Part shown: piece after piece, positions 19,736 through 31,034 of the stretch
Numbering within the stretch: position 1 is the stretch's first letter
Layout: each line of letters opens with the position of its first letter
Source: Agrypnia vestita
Taxonomy: Eukaryota > Arthropoda > Insecta > Trichoptera > Phryganeidae
DNA: 64,000 bases
Direction: 5' to 3'
Assembly: GCA_016648135.1 (NCBI GenBank)
Contig: JADDOH010000306.1
Coordinates: 310,001 to 374,000, forward strand
Position numbers and translations under genes: made by a program
Notes under the pieces: model-generated
Seen by the model: only the letters and a program-made list of their open reading frames with translations
What the model was told of the DNA's origin: nothing
Database searches by the model: none

Positions 19736-21040
19736 TAAGGGTGAGTGCTCACGAAGGTACTATTGTATCAAAAATGGTTGCAGAGATTGTTGCGTATCGG
19801 ATTGTTCAGTCTTCTCTGCACATAAAATACACGATAATGCTAAAACAATTGGCTGCTGGAGCAGAGACCGGAGCTATACTCCAGACAAAAGGTTGTGCTT
19901 GTTGTTGTAGTCATGCAAGCCCTCCTTAAAGTCACATATTTTCCTTTTTCATTAATCAAGTTGATGAGATTAATTCCGTAATTGTGCCTTGTTAATAGCA
20001 GCCCTCACGTCCCCGGCGGGTCAATTTACTAAATGAGTTACGGCTTAATCACCCCCGCATTCATTATGTTGACAGTTTGTTCTGGTGACTTAGCCAACTG
20101 ACATTTTTCATTTTTTACAGTATATTTGAATGCGATACTCTGTTGCGACGGAAAAATTATGAAATACCGACATAAAAATAAAAATTAACATTTTGTATTC
20201 TAAGGGTCATAAAATTTACCGTATAATATATGTATATAATAGCGTTTTTTTGCAAAATGATTCGCGTTATCCGGAGAAGGTTTAAAGATATTGAAATCCT
20301 TGATCTGAGCAGTAGAAGGAAGTAGAGGGGACCCTCTTAAGCCATTGATTGCTATTTACTGGCATGTGTGTACGCACATTGCTAGTAATGAGCATTCTCA
20401 TTACTAGCACGCTCAAAAATCAATCAAAATATACCAGGAGAAGGGGTATCTTTTGAGCATGTGTGAATAGGCTTGCTTATGAGCATGCTAATGTCATTCG
20501 CGGCTAGTATCGATTATCAATGCGATCTTCTCAGTCCGTGACAGATGAAACAAATATGGCGCGTTGGGGAGATGACAAAACATTACTTTTCGTGACTTAT
20601 TATAGGAATCACGCATGTCACCGCTGTGTAAAAATAATATAGCAATAAAAATGTTTATGAAACTTTATTAAAAGATATGAATGATTAAAAAAATTATAAA
20701 AACTAAAATCGAAAATGTGCGGATAGAAACTATTTTAATTTGTGCGGATGGAATCTATTTTATTTTATTGGTTCACTTGAATTTCCTGTTTCAGTAAAAT
20801 AAGCATGTGTATCTGTACCTTTTTACTATTCTGTACATACTCCAATATCCTTCGATGTGTCTTGCATAAGGAAAATTTGATAAAAAACTGATGTATTACA
20901 CTGGAGTGTCATACATCAGTCAATATGGTGAATGCATGACCATATTTTTGAAACGAATATCATGCTTATGTAATTTAATTTAAAATACAAATTTTAAAGT
21001 TATAACGTCGAACAATTTTACTAACGTGCGGTGCGAATTT
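19736..21040. other. AT-rich DNA, no gene seen
   Basis: A 62-codon frame at 19741-19929 is unassigned. A perfect palindrome, GCTAGTAATGAG with CTCATTACTAGC, sits at 20380-20408. Confidence 0.45.
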
Positions 21041-21054
21041 CAAACATTGATGAC

Positions 21055-21185
21055 GACAACGTGCTTATTGAGTCTTGTATTTTCTGTCCAGTGGTCGGAG
21101 GTTCGAGCCTTAGGGCAAGAAACTAGCAAGTTAGTCCACAGCACTAGTTTAGCTTAGTTTGAAAATACTGACACGTATTCCATAC
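21055..21185 (+). repeat. tRNA-like SINE candidate
   Basis: GTCCAGTGGTCGGAGGTTCG followed by AGCC gives a good B box (21100-21109). An A-box-like stretch upstream is weak. Confidence 0.4.
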
Positions 21186-21504
21186 ACGCATTTCTATTAA
21201 AAATAAATATATTAAATTGCTGTTCAAAAACGGCGCTCATATCAAATGAAAAGATCTACACATTGCCATCATGGAAGCATTAATGTTTTATATCCACCAA
21301 TACACACTCTACAAATTTGTATCGAATATTATACTCTAAGTATCGAAATTAGTATTTTCTTAACAATGATGAACACATATAAATGCAAATAAAGTGCCAG
21401 CGTACGATGTCGTACATCTAAATATAATAATTTCTTTATCTATCCGTAACTTGGTGGAAAGAAAACTTTAGACACGCGTTGTTACGAGTCGTTATTACTT
21501 ATTA

Positions 21505-21805
21505 TTATTTCTCGTGATTTTTCACGGGTATACGGCTAGTTTATTATTATGAACCTACCCCAACACCCGTGAAAATCACAGAACATAATATTAATAAAAT
21601 GTTTCGCGTCTTTGCTAAGTCCTACATGTGCGTTATTTTTTACTATTCACGCAGGCTCGGCGGTAGCAACATTGTTAAGTTGTGGCCGGTTCGGGTATGC
21701 TGGTCCGGGTTCAAGACGGCCGTTTAATCTCATTTAGCCACGAATTGGAACGAAATTACGAATGTTAAACGAAGTTACGGACAGACAGACTCGAACAAAC
21801 TCTTG
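21505..21805 (+). repeat. SINE family 1, copy
   Basis: Starts with hairpin-forming CGTGATTTTTCACGGG and a later CCCGTGAAAATCACAG. It passes through TTTCGCGTCTTTGCTAAGTC to a tRNA-like part with B box CCGGGTTCAAGACGG (21705-21719), then a body with GAAATTACGAATGTTA and a GGACAGACAGAC tail. The same order is found at 33496-33800 (minus) and 40570-40975 (plus), with partial copies at 6830, 37180 and 57700. Confidence 0.8.
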
Positions 21806-22946
21806 AAACGGTCGCCAGGTGGTATCGGAGTAGTGTTTCACGCTCTACATATATTGCGCAATCAAATCATTTTGAATTTCTATGGCGGCCACTAGATTGT
21901 TTCTACGCAATGGTCCCATTGCCATACGTCTTCCGCACCCTTTGATCACCGATATTTCATAATTTTCTGTACTGCTTCATAAAATATTATCTGTATTATA
22001 TTAGTATTTAAACACAATTGGCTATTGTATTTTGACAGTAAAAGTATTGTATCCCCTCTTTATCCGGAATAATATGTGTCCGGTGAGTTATCGTGGTTGG
22101 TTGGTTGACCTCCGCCACTGGGTACATTGCCCACGAGGCAAGCTACGAGGAATTATTATTATTATCACTAATAATGTACTTATTTGCTTTACACTGCAAT
22201 CTGACTAAACGTACAGAACTCTGTAATTGCGGACAAAATTACACGCATACGGACAGGGCAGGAGAAGAGGCCAAAACGCGCGTGCACACAATAAAATATA
22301 AATAATTATTTCAAACCAATTTAATAAATCAATGGTTACATTAATCATAAGGGCTAATCGATTTAAAAAGAATGGACACAACCAAAAGAAAGTTCCCATC
22401 CCCTTCCCTAGTAAGAAAGCCTTCAGGGTATCATAGTAAACGTCTCCTAGAAAGGCTCGAATAAAATAATTCTGCATTCGTCTGGCACTTCGTCGCTTGA
22501 TCGATATTGAAAAAAGATTTGAGAAAATATTGATCTCCGGTCTCTCCGGAGTTTTCGGATTATTCGGAGTCTGGTTGGTGGAGTTGTATCTCTGAGTATC
22601 CAACGGAGGTAGGTACCTACTTACCATGTATTAAATTTACATGTGCCTAGGTAGGTCACTATCATTTCTTCGAAATAAATCGTAATGAAATGACCATCTC
22701 GTAACATCTATCACAAGTTAGTGATGGTTTTAATTTTAACCGGTTACACGTCGTATTATTATTTGTGACCTGTATCTGATTTCATCAACGATTGGTAAAT
22801 GAGTTATAACTGTTCTATAGTACAAACGGTTACCCGTCGAAATCAGTGATCAATCATGGATACAATCAGATACAAATATCAAATATAGGTTAGTGTCACC
22901 GCTTAAAATACCACCACTATTTCATACTACACAGATTTTAAATTAT
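21806..22946. other. No recognised gene
   Basis: The longest frame is 140 codons on the minus strand (22205-22627), with a basic N-terminal half and a hydrophobic C-terminal half containing FEIIIYILLCARAFWPLLL. I do not recognise it. Confidence 0.35.
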
Positions 22947-23184
22947 CGGCCGTATTCTGAAAATAGCAATATTGCTAATTCTGTATCTTAACAGTTATTG
23001 TATAACATTGTAATGCCGTTAATTATGACGTTTTAAGTCTGACAGGCTTGAAATTAATCAATTTTACTCAAAGAAAGCTCTAAAACGTTAACAAACGTTA
23101 AGTTATTCACAATTTGTACAATGTTATAATAAATAACTGTCCATATACCGAAATAGCAAAAATTTTATTTTCAGAATGCGGCCG
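22947..23184. mobile_element. MITE with long terminal inverted repeats
   Basis: Ends are CGGCCGTATTCTGAAAATA and the reverse complement of CGGCCGCATTCTGAAAATA. Similarity continues inward through GACAGTTATT/AACAGTTATT and TATAACATTGTA, about 65 bp in all. A second copy lacking one end is at 59868-60038. Total length 238 bp, no coding capacity. Confidence 0.85.
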
Positions 23185-23284
23185 AATACGAGATAAATAT
23201 TTAATTTTGATTTTTTTTTCAAAATATATATGCTTTGAAGGTCACTTCACGCGTAAATAAATAGTTGGTACCTACTATTTTTTT

Positions 23285-23510
23285 TCTGGGGTACTATGCC
23301 GTGTTGTTATGACCTATCTGGCCGAAATTTCGGATCCCATAGCAGGGTCTATCATTAGGGCTGATGTGTCACAAGCCAAAAGATCAACTCCTACGATTGA
23401 CTCTGCAATGGGATCCGAAACGTCAGCCAGAAATAACACTGTATAATACCCCAGAAGAAAACACAAACCAGAAGATTCTGAACAGCCGTGGAAACCTACG
23501 AACATTCCTA
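23285..23510. repeat. Foldback family A, copy 3
   Basis: Left arm CTGGGGTACTATGCCGTGTT with a minus-strand core at 23320-23362 (CTAATGAT, GAAATTTC: decayed). The right arm carries a partial plus-strand core CTGCAATGGGATCCGAAACG at 23404 and ATACCCCAGAAG. The outer right end matches copies 1 and 4 (AGATTCTGAACAGCCGTG). Confidence 0.65.
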
Positions 23511-24158
23511 TTTTTTTTTTTGAATAGTTAAAAACATTTTTTTTACGAATTATTGACGGCGTTCACCCAGTTCTTCATAAATTATTATTCTTCTTACAAA
23601 TTCTATCCGTTTTGTTCATTCTTCCCCTACTTAAATATAAACGTTTTTGAGAATAACTATAGGAAATAATTATAAAAAATGCATAAATAATACCATATCT
23701 TATTTTAATTTCTCTGTTCCTTTCTCGCTCCCACGTCGTTATACACTTTTATGAGGGTCGTGATCTCTGCGCGTGATCCTATCCTTGGCAAGTCTGGAGA
23801 CCTTGCAGGTGTAGAGCGACCTCTGCGTCTAATTCCCGGGGATCTCCGGAACACAATAATTATTCCTGTCGGGAAGATTTTAATAAAGTACTCAAAGTAC
23901 CTACTAAAGCGGGTTCCAGGCATGCGCGCTTTAACTAAAAACTTATTTGCGTGTTCTCATTCGGTGTTTTGATTTTTATTTGAGATTTTGCGAGAATCTT
24001 ATTCGTTTTGGCGAAAAAATATATTTTATGTTAATTTTTCAAAATAAGTTCACGAAATCAAGAGGATAACGCGTTACGCGCGCTTCAGTCACTACCGCCC
24101 GGGACACACAATGTGGCGGATGTGGATATCATAAGAATATCCATGAAATTTATTATGA
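23511..24158. other. No recognised gene
   Basis: Overlapping 72-73-codon frames at 23705-23972 are strand shadows of one locally GC-richer stretch, without known motifs. Confidence 0.4.
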
Positions 24159-24815
24159 ACTAGCTATTCGTACCCGGTGTTGCACGGGTTAAGGATTAAG
24201 TTGAAAATAAATTTGTGGGGGGAAACAAAGCTTTGATTCGAATGGTATAGATTTGCATCGAAAATATATCAGGGGGAGGAGAAAAGGTAAAAGGGAGGGA
24301 GGAAATATCACCTTTGTTATCCGCCGGGTCTTAAAGAATAAGTTTACAAATTTTGGTCCCATCGGTTAAACTGTACAGATTTGCATCGAAAATATATGTG
24401 GGGAGGGGAAGAGTTAAAAGAATAGGAGGGAAATGTCGAATATGTTACCCGCCGAGTCCTTATAAATAAGTTTCCAAATTTTGAGTCCGATCGGTCAAAC
24501 GGTAGATACAGATTTGCATCGACAATATATCAGCGGAGGGGAAGGGTTAAAAGAATAGGAGGGAAATGTCGCATATGTTCCCCGCCGAGTCCTTAAGAAA
24601 AAGTTTACAAATTTTGAGTCCGACCGGTCAAATGGTACGATTTGCATCGAAAATTTATCATGGGGAGGGGAAGGGGTGAAAGAATAAGGGGAAAATATCG
24701 CTTATGTTACCCGCCGGGTCCTAAACCATAAATATGCAAAGTTTGAATCGAATCGGATGTATAGAGATGGATTTGTGTAGAAAACGGACAGACAGACATT
24801 GAGTTTTATAGGTAT
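24159..24815 (+). mobile_element. RTE-like non-autonomous element with internal tandem repeats
   Basis: Begins ACTAGCTATTCGTACCCGG and a TTGCACGGGTTAA block, ends with ACGGACAGACAGACATTGAG and TTTTATAGGTATAGAT. Both ends are common in insect RTE-type short elements. The interior is about four and a half units of 110-130 bp, each with GATTTGCATCGAAAATATAT, a G/A-rich AGGGGAAGGGTTAAAAG part, a CCCGCCGAGTCCTTAA-like part and AAATTTTGAGTCCGA. A fragment of the same head lies at 55360-55400 (minus). Confidence 0.72.
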
Positions 24816-25020
24816 AGATTTGAACATGAAACATAACTAACGTAAATTTCTTGGTCGGGTCTGGTTTAAAATTTTTCTAAATTTTGAATCAATTATGAGA
24901 AGATGAAACTAAATACTCCTAAGTATAATGTTTTATGTAGTGTCTGTGGAATGCATGAAAGAGAGCAAAATAGGGAGGGAGCGAGAAAGATGGCGTAAGG
25001 TCGGCTGGAAAGCAGACTTA

Positions 25021-25165
25021 GGGCCGGTTGTTTCAAGTTGGATTAAAGTAAGCGTTCTCTTAAAGCATAGATTTTTACGTTCTCCACCAATCAGACGATC
25101 CGTTTTCGTAAAAATCTATGCTTTTATCGACCGCTTACTTTGATCGAACTTGAAACAACCGGGCC
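25021..25165. mobile_element. Short palindromic MITE
   Basis: GGGCCGGTTGTTTCAAGTT at the left is the inverted copy of AACTTGAAACAACCGGGCC at the right. Inner arms AAAGTAAGCG and GCATAGATTTTTACG also pair. Flanked on both sides by TTA, a possible 3-bp target duplication. Confidence 0.85.
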
Positions 25166-26805
25166 TTATTAGAGCCACTGCGTTATATGGATCGCGCGCC
25201 ATATCATATATTATCTTACATTGTATGAAGTTATCCCAATAAAAGCTGTAACTATACCACTGTGTATTATTGGAACCAGCATCCACCGTAAGAAGATCTT
25301 AACATTGACGTAGCAAGGTCTTAACATTTTACTAAATAATTCGCGTTTTATTAGGAGAACTTAATTGAGTTTGGAATGAAATTAAAAAAAAAACTAGCCC
25401 ATTATAACCAAGTTTTTATTATACTCCCTTTCTCATTTAATAGTGCAAACAGGTTTGGCGCTTAACCTACGCGTTGGGCTCGAGTCGGTAATAAAAAGGC
25501 AGTAATAAAATTTTTCAAAAAATCCAATATTATACTATAATTATTAAATTTTTTATACGAAAATTTGTTAGATCATTTATATCATCTCCACGAGTCTGCC
25601 TGCAAAGTTTTAGCTGGATTGGATCACGGGAAAGGGGTTAAAAATCGATCCAAATTTTTTTTCTGCAGACAAGCAGAAAAGCCGACAAGCAGACAAGCCG
25701 ACAAGAAGACGCTACGAGTAAAAAGAAAGAGAGTAAAAATAACGTCTATTATAAATACGTTTTGTTTACTACGGGATTTAATTATGAATTAATAATAAAT
25801 ACTTTAACCCATTTTATATGTGTCTTAAATATACGGGAAGGGAACGTTTAGCTCATCTCTACAATTTTATGTTCTGTAATTTTGATACTCAAGTTTAGCT
25901 CATTATGTGAAGGTCCAATGAAATAAATAGCAAGTAGAAAATGAGTGGAAACGGTGCGGCGCTTGAGTAATTGACGTTGTGTGACGCCAAATGTGATTCT
26001 GTATTGAAAAATGTTTCCATCATAAATCATAAGTAGAACGTTTGCTTTTCATCGTAAAAGTGGTCGGATGAAGACCGAGTGAGATGGCTGAGAAAGCGCC
26101 ATCGATGGGAAGTGAAATCTGGCATCGTCGTTAACCCGTCACATATATAATACATATGGAGTACATAATAATGTTATATTTAATTTATGTGTGTATCATT
26201 TCCGCTCCCTCTAGAGCGGAGACGGCAAACCCAATGCCGCCATTTTTGTTGATCCGTAGCCAGAGTTAGAATTTCGTTTCGCAAAATTTGGTTACTTAAA
26301 TTGGGGCGATAAAAAAAGTGATTTATAGACATAATTAAATAACTATCACTACCTTCACAACATGCAGAAAAATAATTCTTTCATATTTTAGGCATGTTGC
26401 TAGGAGAAATGGAGACAGCCTGGAATGGACAAGGACGGTTTCGATCTCCAACGATCGGTATACTAAGTCTCAGTAAACAAAGCCCAGAATTGCGAAGAGT
26501 GAAGACAAAATAATTGCTGATGAAACCTAACTAGAAATGTACGATACTGTCACGGGCACATTGACTGAACAAATCTAGAATGATATTTAATTTCCCATAG
26601 ATAAATTATTTTATGATAAATTATAGATGTCTCAAAGAGCCATTCATATGGGAAAGTATGGAAGTCTTTTTGGGCGTTTACAGGACTTGCGATATGTCCA
26701 TGGCTGATCACTTTGCACAATGTAACGTTCACCGATTCCATCCATGACTAAAGTTGTTTATACGGTATTTATGTAACTTTTAAACTAATCAATTAAAAAA
26801 TATTT
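25166..26805. other. No recognised gene
   Basis: AT-rich with a short GC-richer patch at 26195-26260. A run of GACAAGCAGACAAGCCGACA lies near 25680. No coding motif. Confidence 0.45.
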
Positions 26806-26870
26806 GGCTGGATTCGAACCACGGATCTCCTCCTATCCGGGGCAGGCGCGTTATCCAATTACTCCAAATT
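26806..26870 (-). tRNA. tRNA-Arg(CCG)-like pseudogene or SINE head
   Basis: The minus strand reads GTAATTGGATAACGCGCCTG, an anticodon loop CCCCGGA (anticodon CCG, but position 33 is C), and a perfect T arm GTGGTTCGAATCCAGCC. The 5' acceptor strand (ATCCAAT) cannot pair with CCAGCC, so this is not a working tRNA gene. Confidence 0.65.
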
Positions 26871-26957
26871 GGATTGCTCTAAAAATGAATAATGTATATT
26901 TATAAATTAACAAATGAGACTTACAGATAAGGTCGATTTATTCACGGAAATCTAAGA

Positions 26958-26993
26958 GGCCGCTATAGCGTAATTGGATAACGCGCCTGTCCT
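26958..26993 (+). tRNA. 5' half of a tRNA-Arg-like sequence
   Basis: GGCCGCTATAGCGTAATTGG and ATAACGCGCCTGTC form acceptor strand, D arm and half the anticodon stem, then stop exactly at the anticodon and join RTE-like sequence. It is the inverted counterpart of the tRNA-like sequence 90 bp to its left. Confidence 0.6.
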
Positions 26994-27002
26994 TTCACTG
27001 AA

Positions 27003-27245
27003 AAGGTGAAGGAATGGAGACTGAAATGGTATAGTCATGTAGTGAGGCATGGAGATCATACAGTGCATACCGCCCTCAAGGCACAAGGGACAAAAAGAGG
27101 TACAGGTCGACCCAGCGCCACATGGTGAAGAAGTATGTAGAAGGACCTGAAGAATGCCTAGTTGGATGAAGCGTGGCCCAGAAGGGAATCGTGGAAAAGA
27201 AAATTAAGGAGGGCCGACCCCAAATGAAATGAAAAGCGGTTGAAG
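27003..27245 (+). pseudogene. RTE-type reverse transcriptase C-terminal remnant
   Basis: Reading KVKEWRLKWYSHVVRHGDH, then TKRGTGRPSATW, KDLKNA, LDEAWPRRESWKRKLRRAD matches the C-terminal region after the polymerase in RTE-type LINEs (LRWYGHV.R, GRP..W, D..WR..). At least four stops interrupt it. Only this C-terminal part is present; it directly follows the broken tRNA-like piece. Confidence 0.75.
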
Positions 27246-27627
27246 AAGAGGAAAAAGTAAATTTTCAATTTAAAGAAAATGTAAATCGTAAATTTAAAGT
27301 GACGAGAGGTGTATAATTTTAAGTATGTGACAGGTTCTGTCATGTACAAGACAGGATATGAATCTATTCTGATATGAAAATGTTTCGAATTTCCATTAAG
27401 AATTTACGTTAACATTTAATGCGAATAATTTATGAACCGTGTAATGCATAAAGATTACTATCAGGTTTCATGGGACAGAATAATGAGAAGAAAAGTATTT
27501 GAATTGCACAATAATAAATTAAACATCATCTCGATCTCAGTCAGTAATATCTCGAATGCCTCTGAGCCATTTTATATAATTACACACATACTTAATCGAA
27601 CAATCGAACCAACTGTCGATTGAGACA
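27246..27627. other. No recognised gene
   Basis: AT-rich. A 63-codon frame (27432-27623) has no motif. Confidence 0.4.
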
Positions 27628-27915
27628 TCAGCGAGAGAAAGTGCCCGCTAATGAACATAAATAATAATCTCCGCCACAATCCCAACCGTATTTTTTCATC
27701 TTTAGCAGCCCTCCGGCCAATCGAGATGGCATCACATCCACACGGTTCCCATTAGATCGATCGCGCTCACCTCCGAGATGTGCCGATCCGATTGGGAGGC
27801 ATGATAACAATTTGTTTATACCGCCCAGGCGAAATTTGACCACATAAATGTCATACGGATTTATGATCTCCAGAAATGTGCCGGGTGGCGCAAAATAAAT
27901 TAAACTTATTTATAA
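27628..27915 (-). other. Open, unusual-composition block; possible host exon or conserved element
   Basis: A minus-strand frame stays open from about 27915 to 27628 (reading includes APPGTFLEIINPYDIYVVKF, then LGGINKLLSCLPIGSAHLGG). The DNA is clearly less AT-rich than its surroundings and has no repeat elsewhere in the window. A GGAG/GTGAGC donor-like site lies inside at about 27770, which would end an exon after SAHLG. No family recognised; a conserved non-coding element is equally possible. Confidence 0.3.
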
Positions 27916-29117
27916 ATTGATATATTGACACGATCAGTACACAAAATATCAACAAAGTACATTCTTGGCAGTGGTGTAGCAAAACATTAGTGGGTTCCTG
28001 GATAAACACGTTTCCATAAGTATTTATTTTAATTGAAAATAATTACCTTCTAGAAAATTATTTAAATTTTTTCATTTATATTTTCGTTTTTATTGTAATG
28101 GGTGTACCTATATTATTATACATACCCAAGACCCTATTATTGATACATACCAAATATCCATAAAATAGTTAATCTATGGTACAAATAGCTATTTCTACTA
28201 ATAATGTGTCAGAAATTAGCCGTTTAAATGTTACCAAGTTAATTACCACTAGTCGATGGTACCACAAAATTGTTTTATATTTGAATATAAGATATGTATT
28301 AGACCACTCGTCGATGGTACTACAAAATTATTTTATACATAATTTAATGTACTCATCCATTCGTAACTACTATTGTACATCCACGCCGTAATTTTTGTGT
28401 TTATTATACATGTTCCGTAATTCCGGGACCCTGGTGCTAGCTACGTCACTGATTCGTTGCATATTTTTATTTTTTTAATTTTTTAAATTTATTTAATATA
28501 TAATACAAATACAGTTCTTATATATTTACATATTAGATTAACATTTTTTCAAATGCTTTATAGTTATGTAGGACCTCATCAGTGAAGAGAAGCTCTTGTG
28601 TCAGATGAGGGGGCCACAGTTCTTATTATAATATATAGGTAGTAAGTTATTTATTAATACGGTAAAAAAGTTGATAATGAAAGTATTGGAGTTATTTTGA
28701 AAAAAGCTATAGGTTTAAATGATTTATGAATTTAAATTTGATTTTAGGAAAATTTTAATTTTTTGATTTGCTCTGAAGTGTTACTGATGCATCGTATCTC
28801 GATAGTTATTATAGAAATTAATGGCTTTATAAATATAGTGATGCTGCATTTGGGTTGTTTTACATTTAGGCATTATAAATTGGTTTCCATAAGTTTGAAA
28901 TATTCTTGGTTTTCTGTAAGGTTTTTTTCTACAGCTATTTATTTATACAGCATTTAAAAAAGAAATGAAATAATATTCATTGTATAACGATTTTTTTATT
29001 ATATAATACCAATAAACGGGTATACTGCGGATTCCATTACAAAATTGTGTCTACTGTAGGAGAGTATTTGTAAACGATTTGATGCCTACATTTTAGTTTC
29101 ACATTTCATAAATTATG
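27916..29117. other. AT-rich DNA with a short direct repeat
   Basis: GTCGATGGTACCACAAAATT at 28253 recurs as GTCGATGGTACTACAAAATT at 28311, each followed by a TTTTAT run. No gene. Confidence 0.5.
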
Positions 29118-29642
29118 TTACTTTTCCCATAAAACAGTGAATGAATCGACACCGCATTCCCAGACTGTTTTACGAGCGAAACCTCCGGTATCGGTCCTAC
29201 TCATACGTCGCCAGGTTGACAATTTTTTCTCTAAAAGCCATCTCCGTGCCGCGTCGTGTAAAAGGCAATCCGGCAAGGAGAGGCATGTAAAAGTGCACTC
29301 ACTGTTCCTTTCCCTCCAGCATAAAATCTTTATAAAAAAATTAAAAACATAGAAAATGTAAAAATCACATAAAATAAAATTCAAACATAAAATGGTAAAT
29401 AAAGAACGAATAAAAAAGAAAATTTGCATTTTAGACAAGAACAGTAGTAACAAAATCAAAATAAAGAAACAAAAACAGTGAACATATAAACATGCTAGAA
29501 AACACAAAATGAAAAGAAACTTAGGCCTAGGAGACAAATCAAGAGGAGAATTAGAAGGGAAAGGGGACAGCGGAGGGACAAAAGATAAAAGTACCCGCTT
29601 CCTATAAGGGAAGGACAGTTCTGTACAATAATAAATGAACAT
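29118..29642 (-). other. Open reading frame of 174 codons, unassigned
   Basis: The longest frame in the window that is not obviously from a mobile element. The first 110 residues are hydrophobic and rich in F, L, I and C, as AT-rich non-coding DNA often translates. The last 60, encoded by less AT-rich DNA at 29118-29300, look more protein-like (LHDAARRWLLEKKLSTWRRM). I favour a chance frame over a composition island. Confidence 0.2.
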
Positions 29643-29744
29643 ATTTCCGAAATATGTATGTGAAAAACAGTGCGAAAAATGTACATAGTTACAGCAAATT
29701 CTAAATATTGATTGTATTATTTGTACTTAAATTTTTTATTAGTT

Positions 29745-29786
29745 ACACCTACATGTTTCGTAAAAACCGTTCCATCATCAGGGTGT
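29745..29786 (-). ncRNA. Hammerhead-like motif, family B, minus strand
   Basis: ACACC, CTGATGAT, GGAAC with TTTAC, GAAAC, AT, GTA, GGTGT. Stem I ACACC/GGTGT pairs in all five positions; the CTGATGA and GAAA boxes are intact; GTA fits the NUH cleavage rule. Stem II has one mismatch. One extra base sits between CTGATGA and stem II. Confidence 0.55.
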
Positions 29787-29826
29787 TTAACATAATATGT
29801 ATTTTGTAACATTTTTATTTTATAAA

Positions 29827-29868
29827 ACACCCTGAGGATGGAAAGGTTTTTCCGAAACATGTAGGTGT
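29827..29868 (+). ncRNA. Hammerhead-like motif, family B, plus strand
   Basis: ACACC, CTGAGGAT, stem GGAAA with TTTCC, GAAAC, AT, GTA, GGTGT. All paired positions are complementary. The only difference in the first box is the variable position 7 (G). Confidence 0.58.
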
Positions 29869-29875
29869 AATTAGC

Positions 29876-30667
29876 AAAAAATATGCGTAGATACATACAA
29901 ATAATACAATCAAAATTTAAAAATGTCAATCTACAATGTTGCTGAATCAATTGAAAAAAAAACAATAAATTTCGTTAAAAAGGAGTGATATTTTTGCGCC
30001 ACACTGTGCGCTGACTGTTACGGCCGTGTCCGTGGACTGAATGCTTTCGATATATTTATTAATTTACCACATCGCTGTAAATATGCAACTGTTTCTAGTT
30101 TAACACCTGGCGCTCGCTGGTCACCGACGCCAGGCACCTGGACGCGTGTTGTAACTCGGCTGCTGTTCTAGGACACATATTTGAATAAGTTATCTAATGG
30201 TTTCAAATGATTGCCCTAGAATTCGAGTTGCGAAACGGCGGTATGCGATTTATTAAGGGTACCGGCATGGTTGACGTGCGCTGCTTCGAGGGTTAAGCGG
30301 ACACATTCCACGCTTGATGGATGGGGCTTCAATAATTGTTTGAAGGATATCAATTTTGTCTTATTTTTAGATTGTTTATCTGCTTTTAATCTTACTTTTT
30401 TGTTCCATTAGAATTTTTTTTCCTGATTTCATAGTCCGAATCTGAAGCCAAATTTATCATTTTTGAGAAAAATGAAGTTGAGGTTCACAAAAGATAATTT
30501 TGAAAATCGTATGTTTATTTATGTATTTTTTTGTTATTGATAAAATAGAGGTGCTGCTTCTTTGTAGTTTAGTTACGCAATTCCATTTCCAAAAATTTGA
30601 AATTGAATTTTGTGCGAAGAACCCAGGTTATTTATTCTCTTAATAAAAAATATACACTAGACTGGGG
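29876..30667. other. No recognised gene
   Basis: A GC-richer stretch at 30000-30330 without repeats elsewhere in the window; no long frame. Possible host non-coding DNA. Confidence 0.4.
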
Positions 30668-30796
30668 CCCGGATTCAGAGTCAACACTTAGATAATTTAA
30701 CGGTTAAGGTACGCCTTAAAAGTATTATTTTGTACCGAAAATTACGCTTTTAACCTTAACCTTTAAGTAATCTAAGTATTGACTCTGAATTCTGTC
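30668..30796. mobile_element. MITE with 45-bp terminal inverted repeats
   Basis: Left CCCGGATTCAGAGTCAACAC and right GACTCTGAATTCTGTCC are inverted copies; pairing continues with TTAGATAATTTAACGGTTAA against TTAACCTTTAAGTAATCTAA. About 129 bp, non-coding. Confidence 0.85.
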
Positions 30797-30859
30797 CTAG
30801 GTATGTGGGAGCATTTAATTTATGTTTAGAAAAGCAACAAATTCTTTTAGCATTGTTTT

Positions 30860-31034
30860 ATTTTTTATTTACGCTTCAACAGGGCAAGAGGCCCAATTAT
30901 AGAAGCGAAACACATCACAAAACACCCAGGCTTGAGTAAATCACATAGTTTAATTGTGACCTCACCGGGAATCGAACCCAGAACCCTCGGTGTAAGAAGC
31001 CAGTGTCATAACCACCGAGCTATGAGGGCTGCAT
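30860..31034 (-). repeat. tRNA-Val-like SINE (family 2), copy a
   Basis: The minus strand starts GCAGCCCTCATAGCTCGGTG and GTTATGACACTGGC, has a TTCTTACACC anticodon loop (TAC-like) and B box GGGTTCGATTCCC (30967-30979). It ends with CCTGTTGAAGCGT and an A-rich tail at the left. The body matches 39318-39476. Confidence 0.85.

Larger units (their letters stand above)
29741..29875. mobile_element. Foldback element, family B
   Basis: Left arm GTTACACCTACATGTTTCG and right arm CGAAACATGTAGGTGTAATT are inverted copies, each carrying a hammerhead-like core, separated by about 40 bp of AT-rich DNA. Confidence 0.8.

Noticed and set aside
26806..26870. Functional tRNA-Arg gene
   Set aside because: The acceptor strands cannot pair and position 33 is not T.
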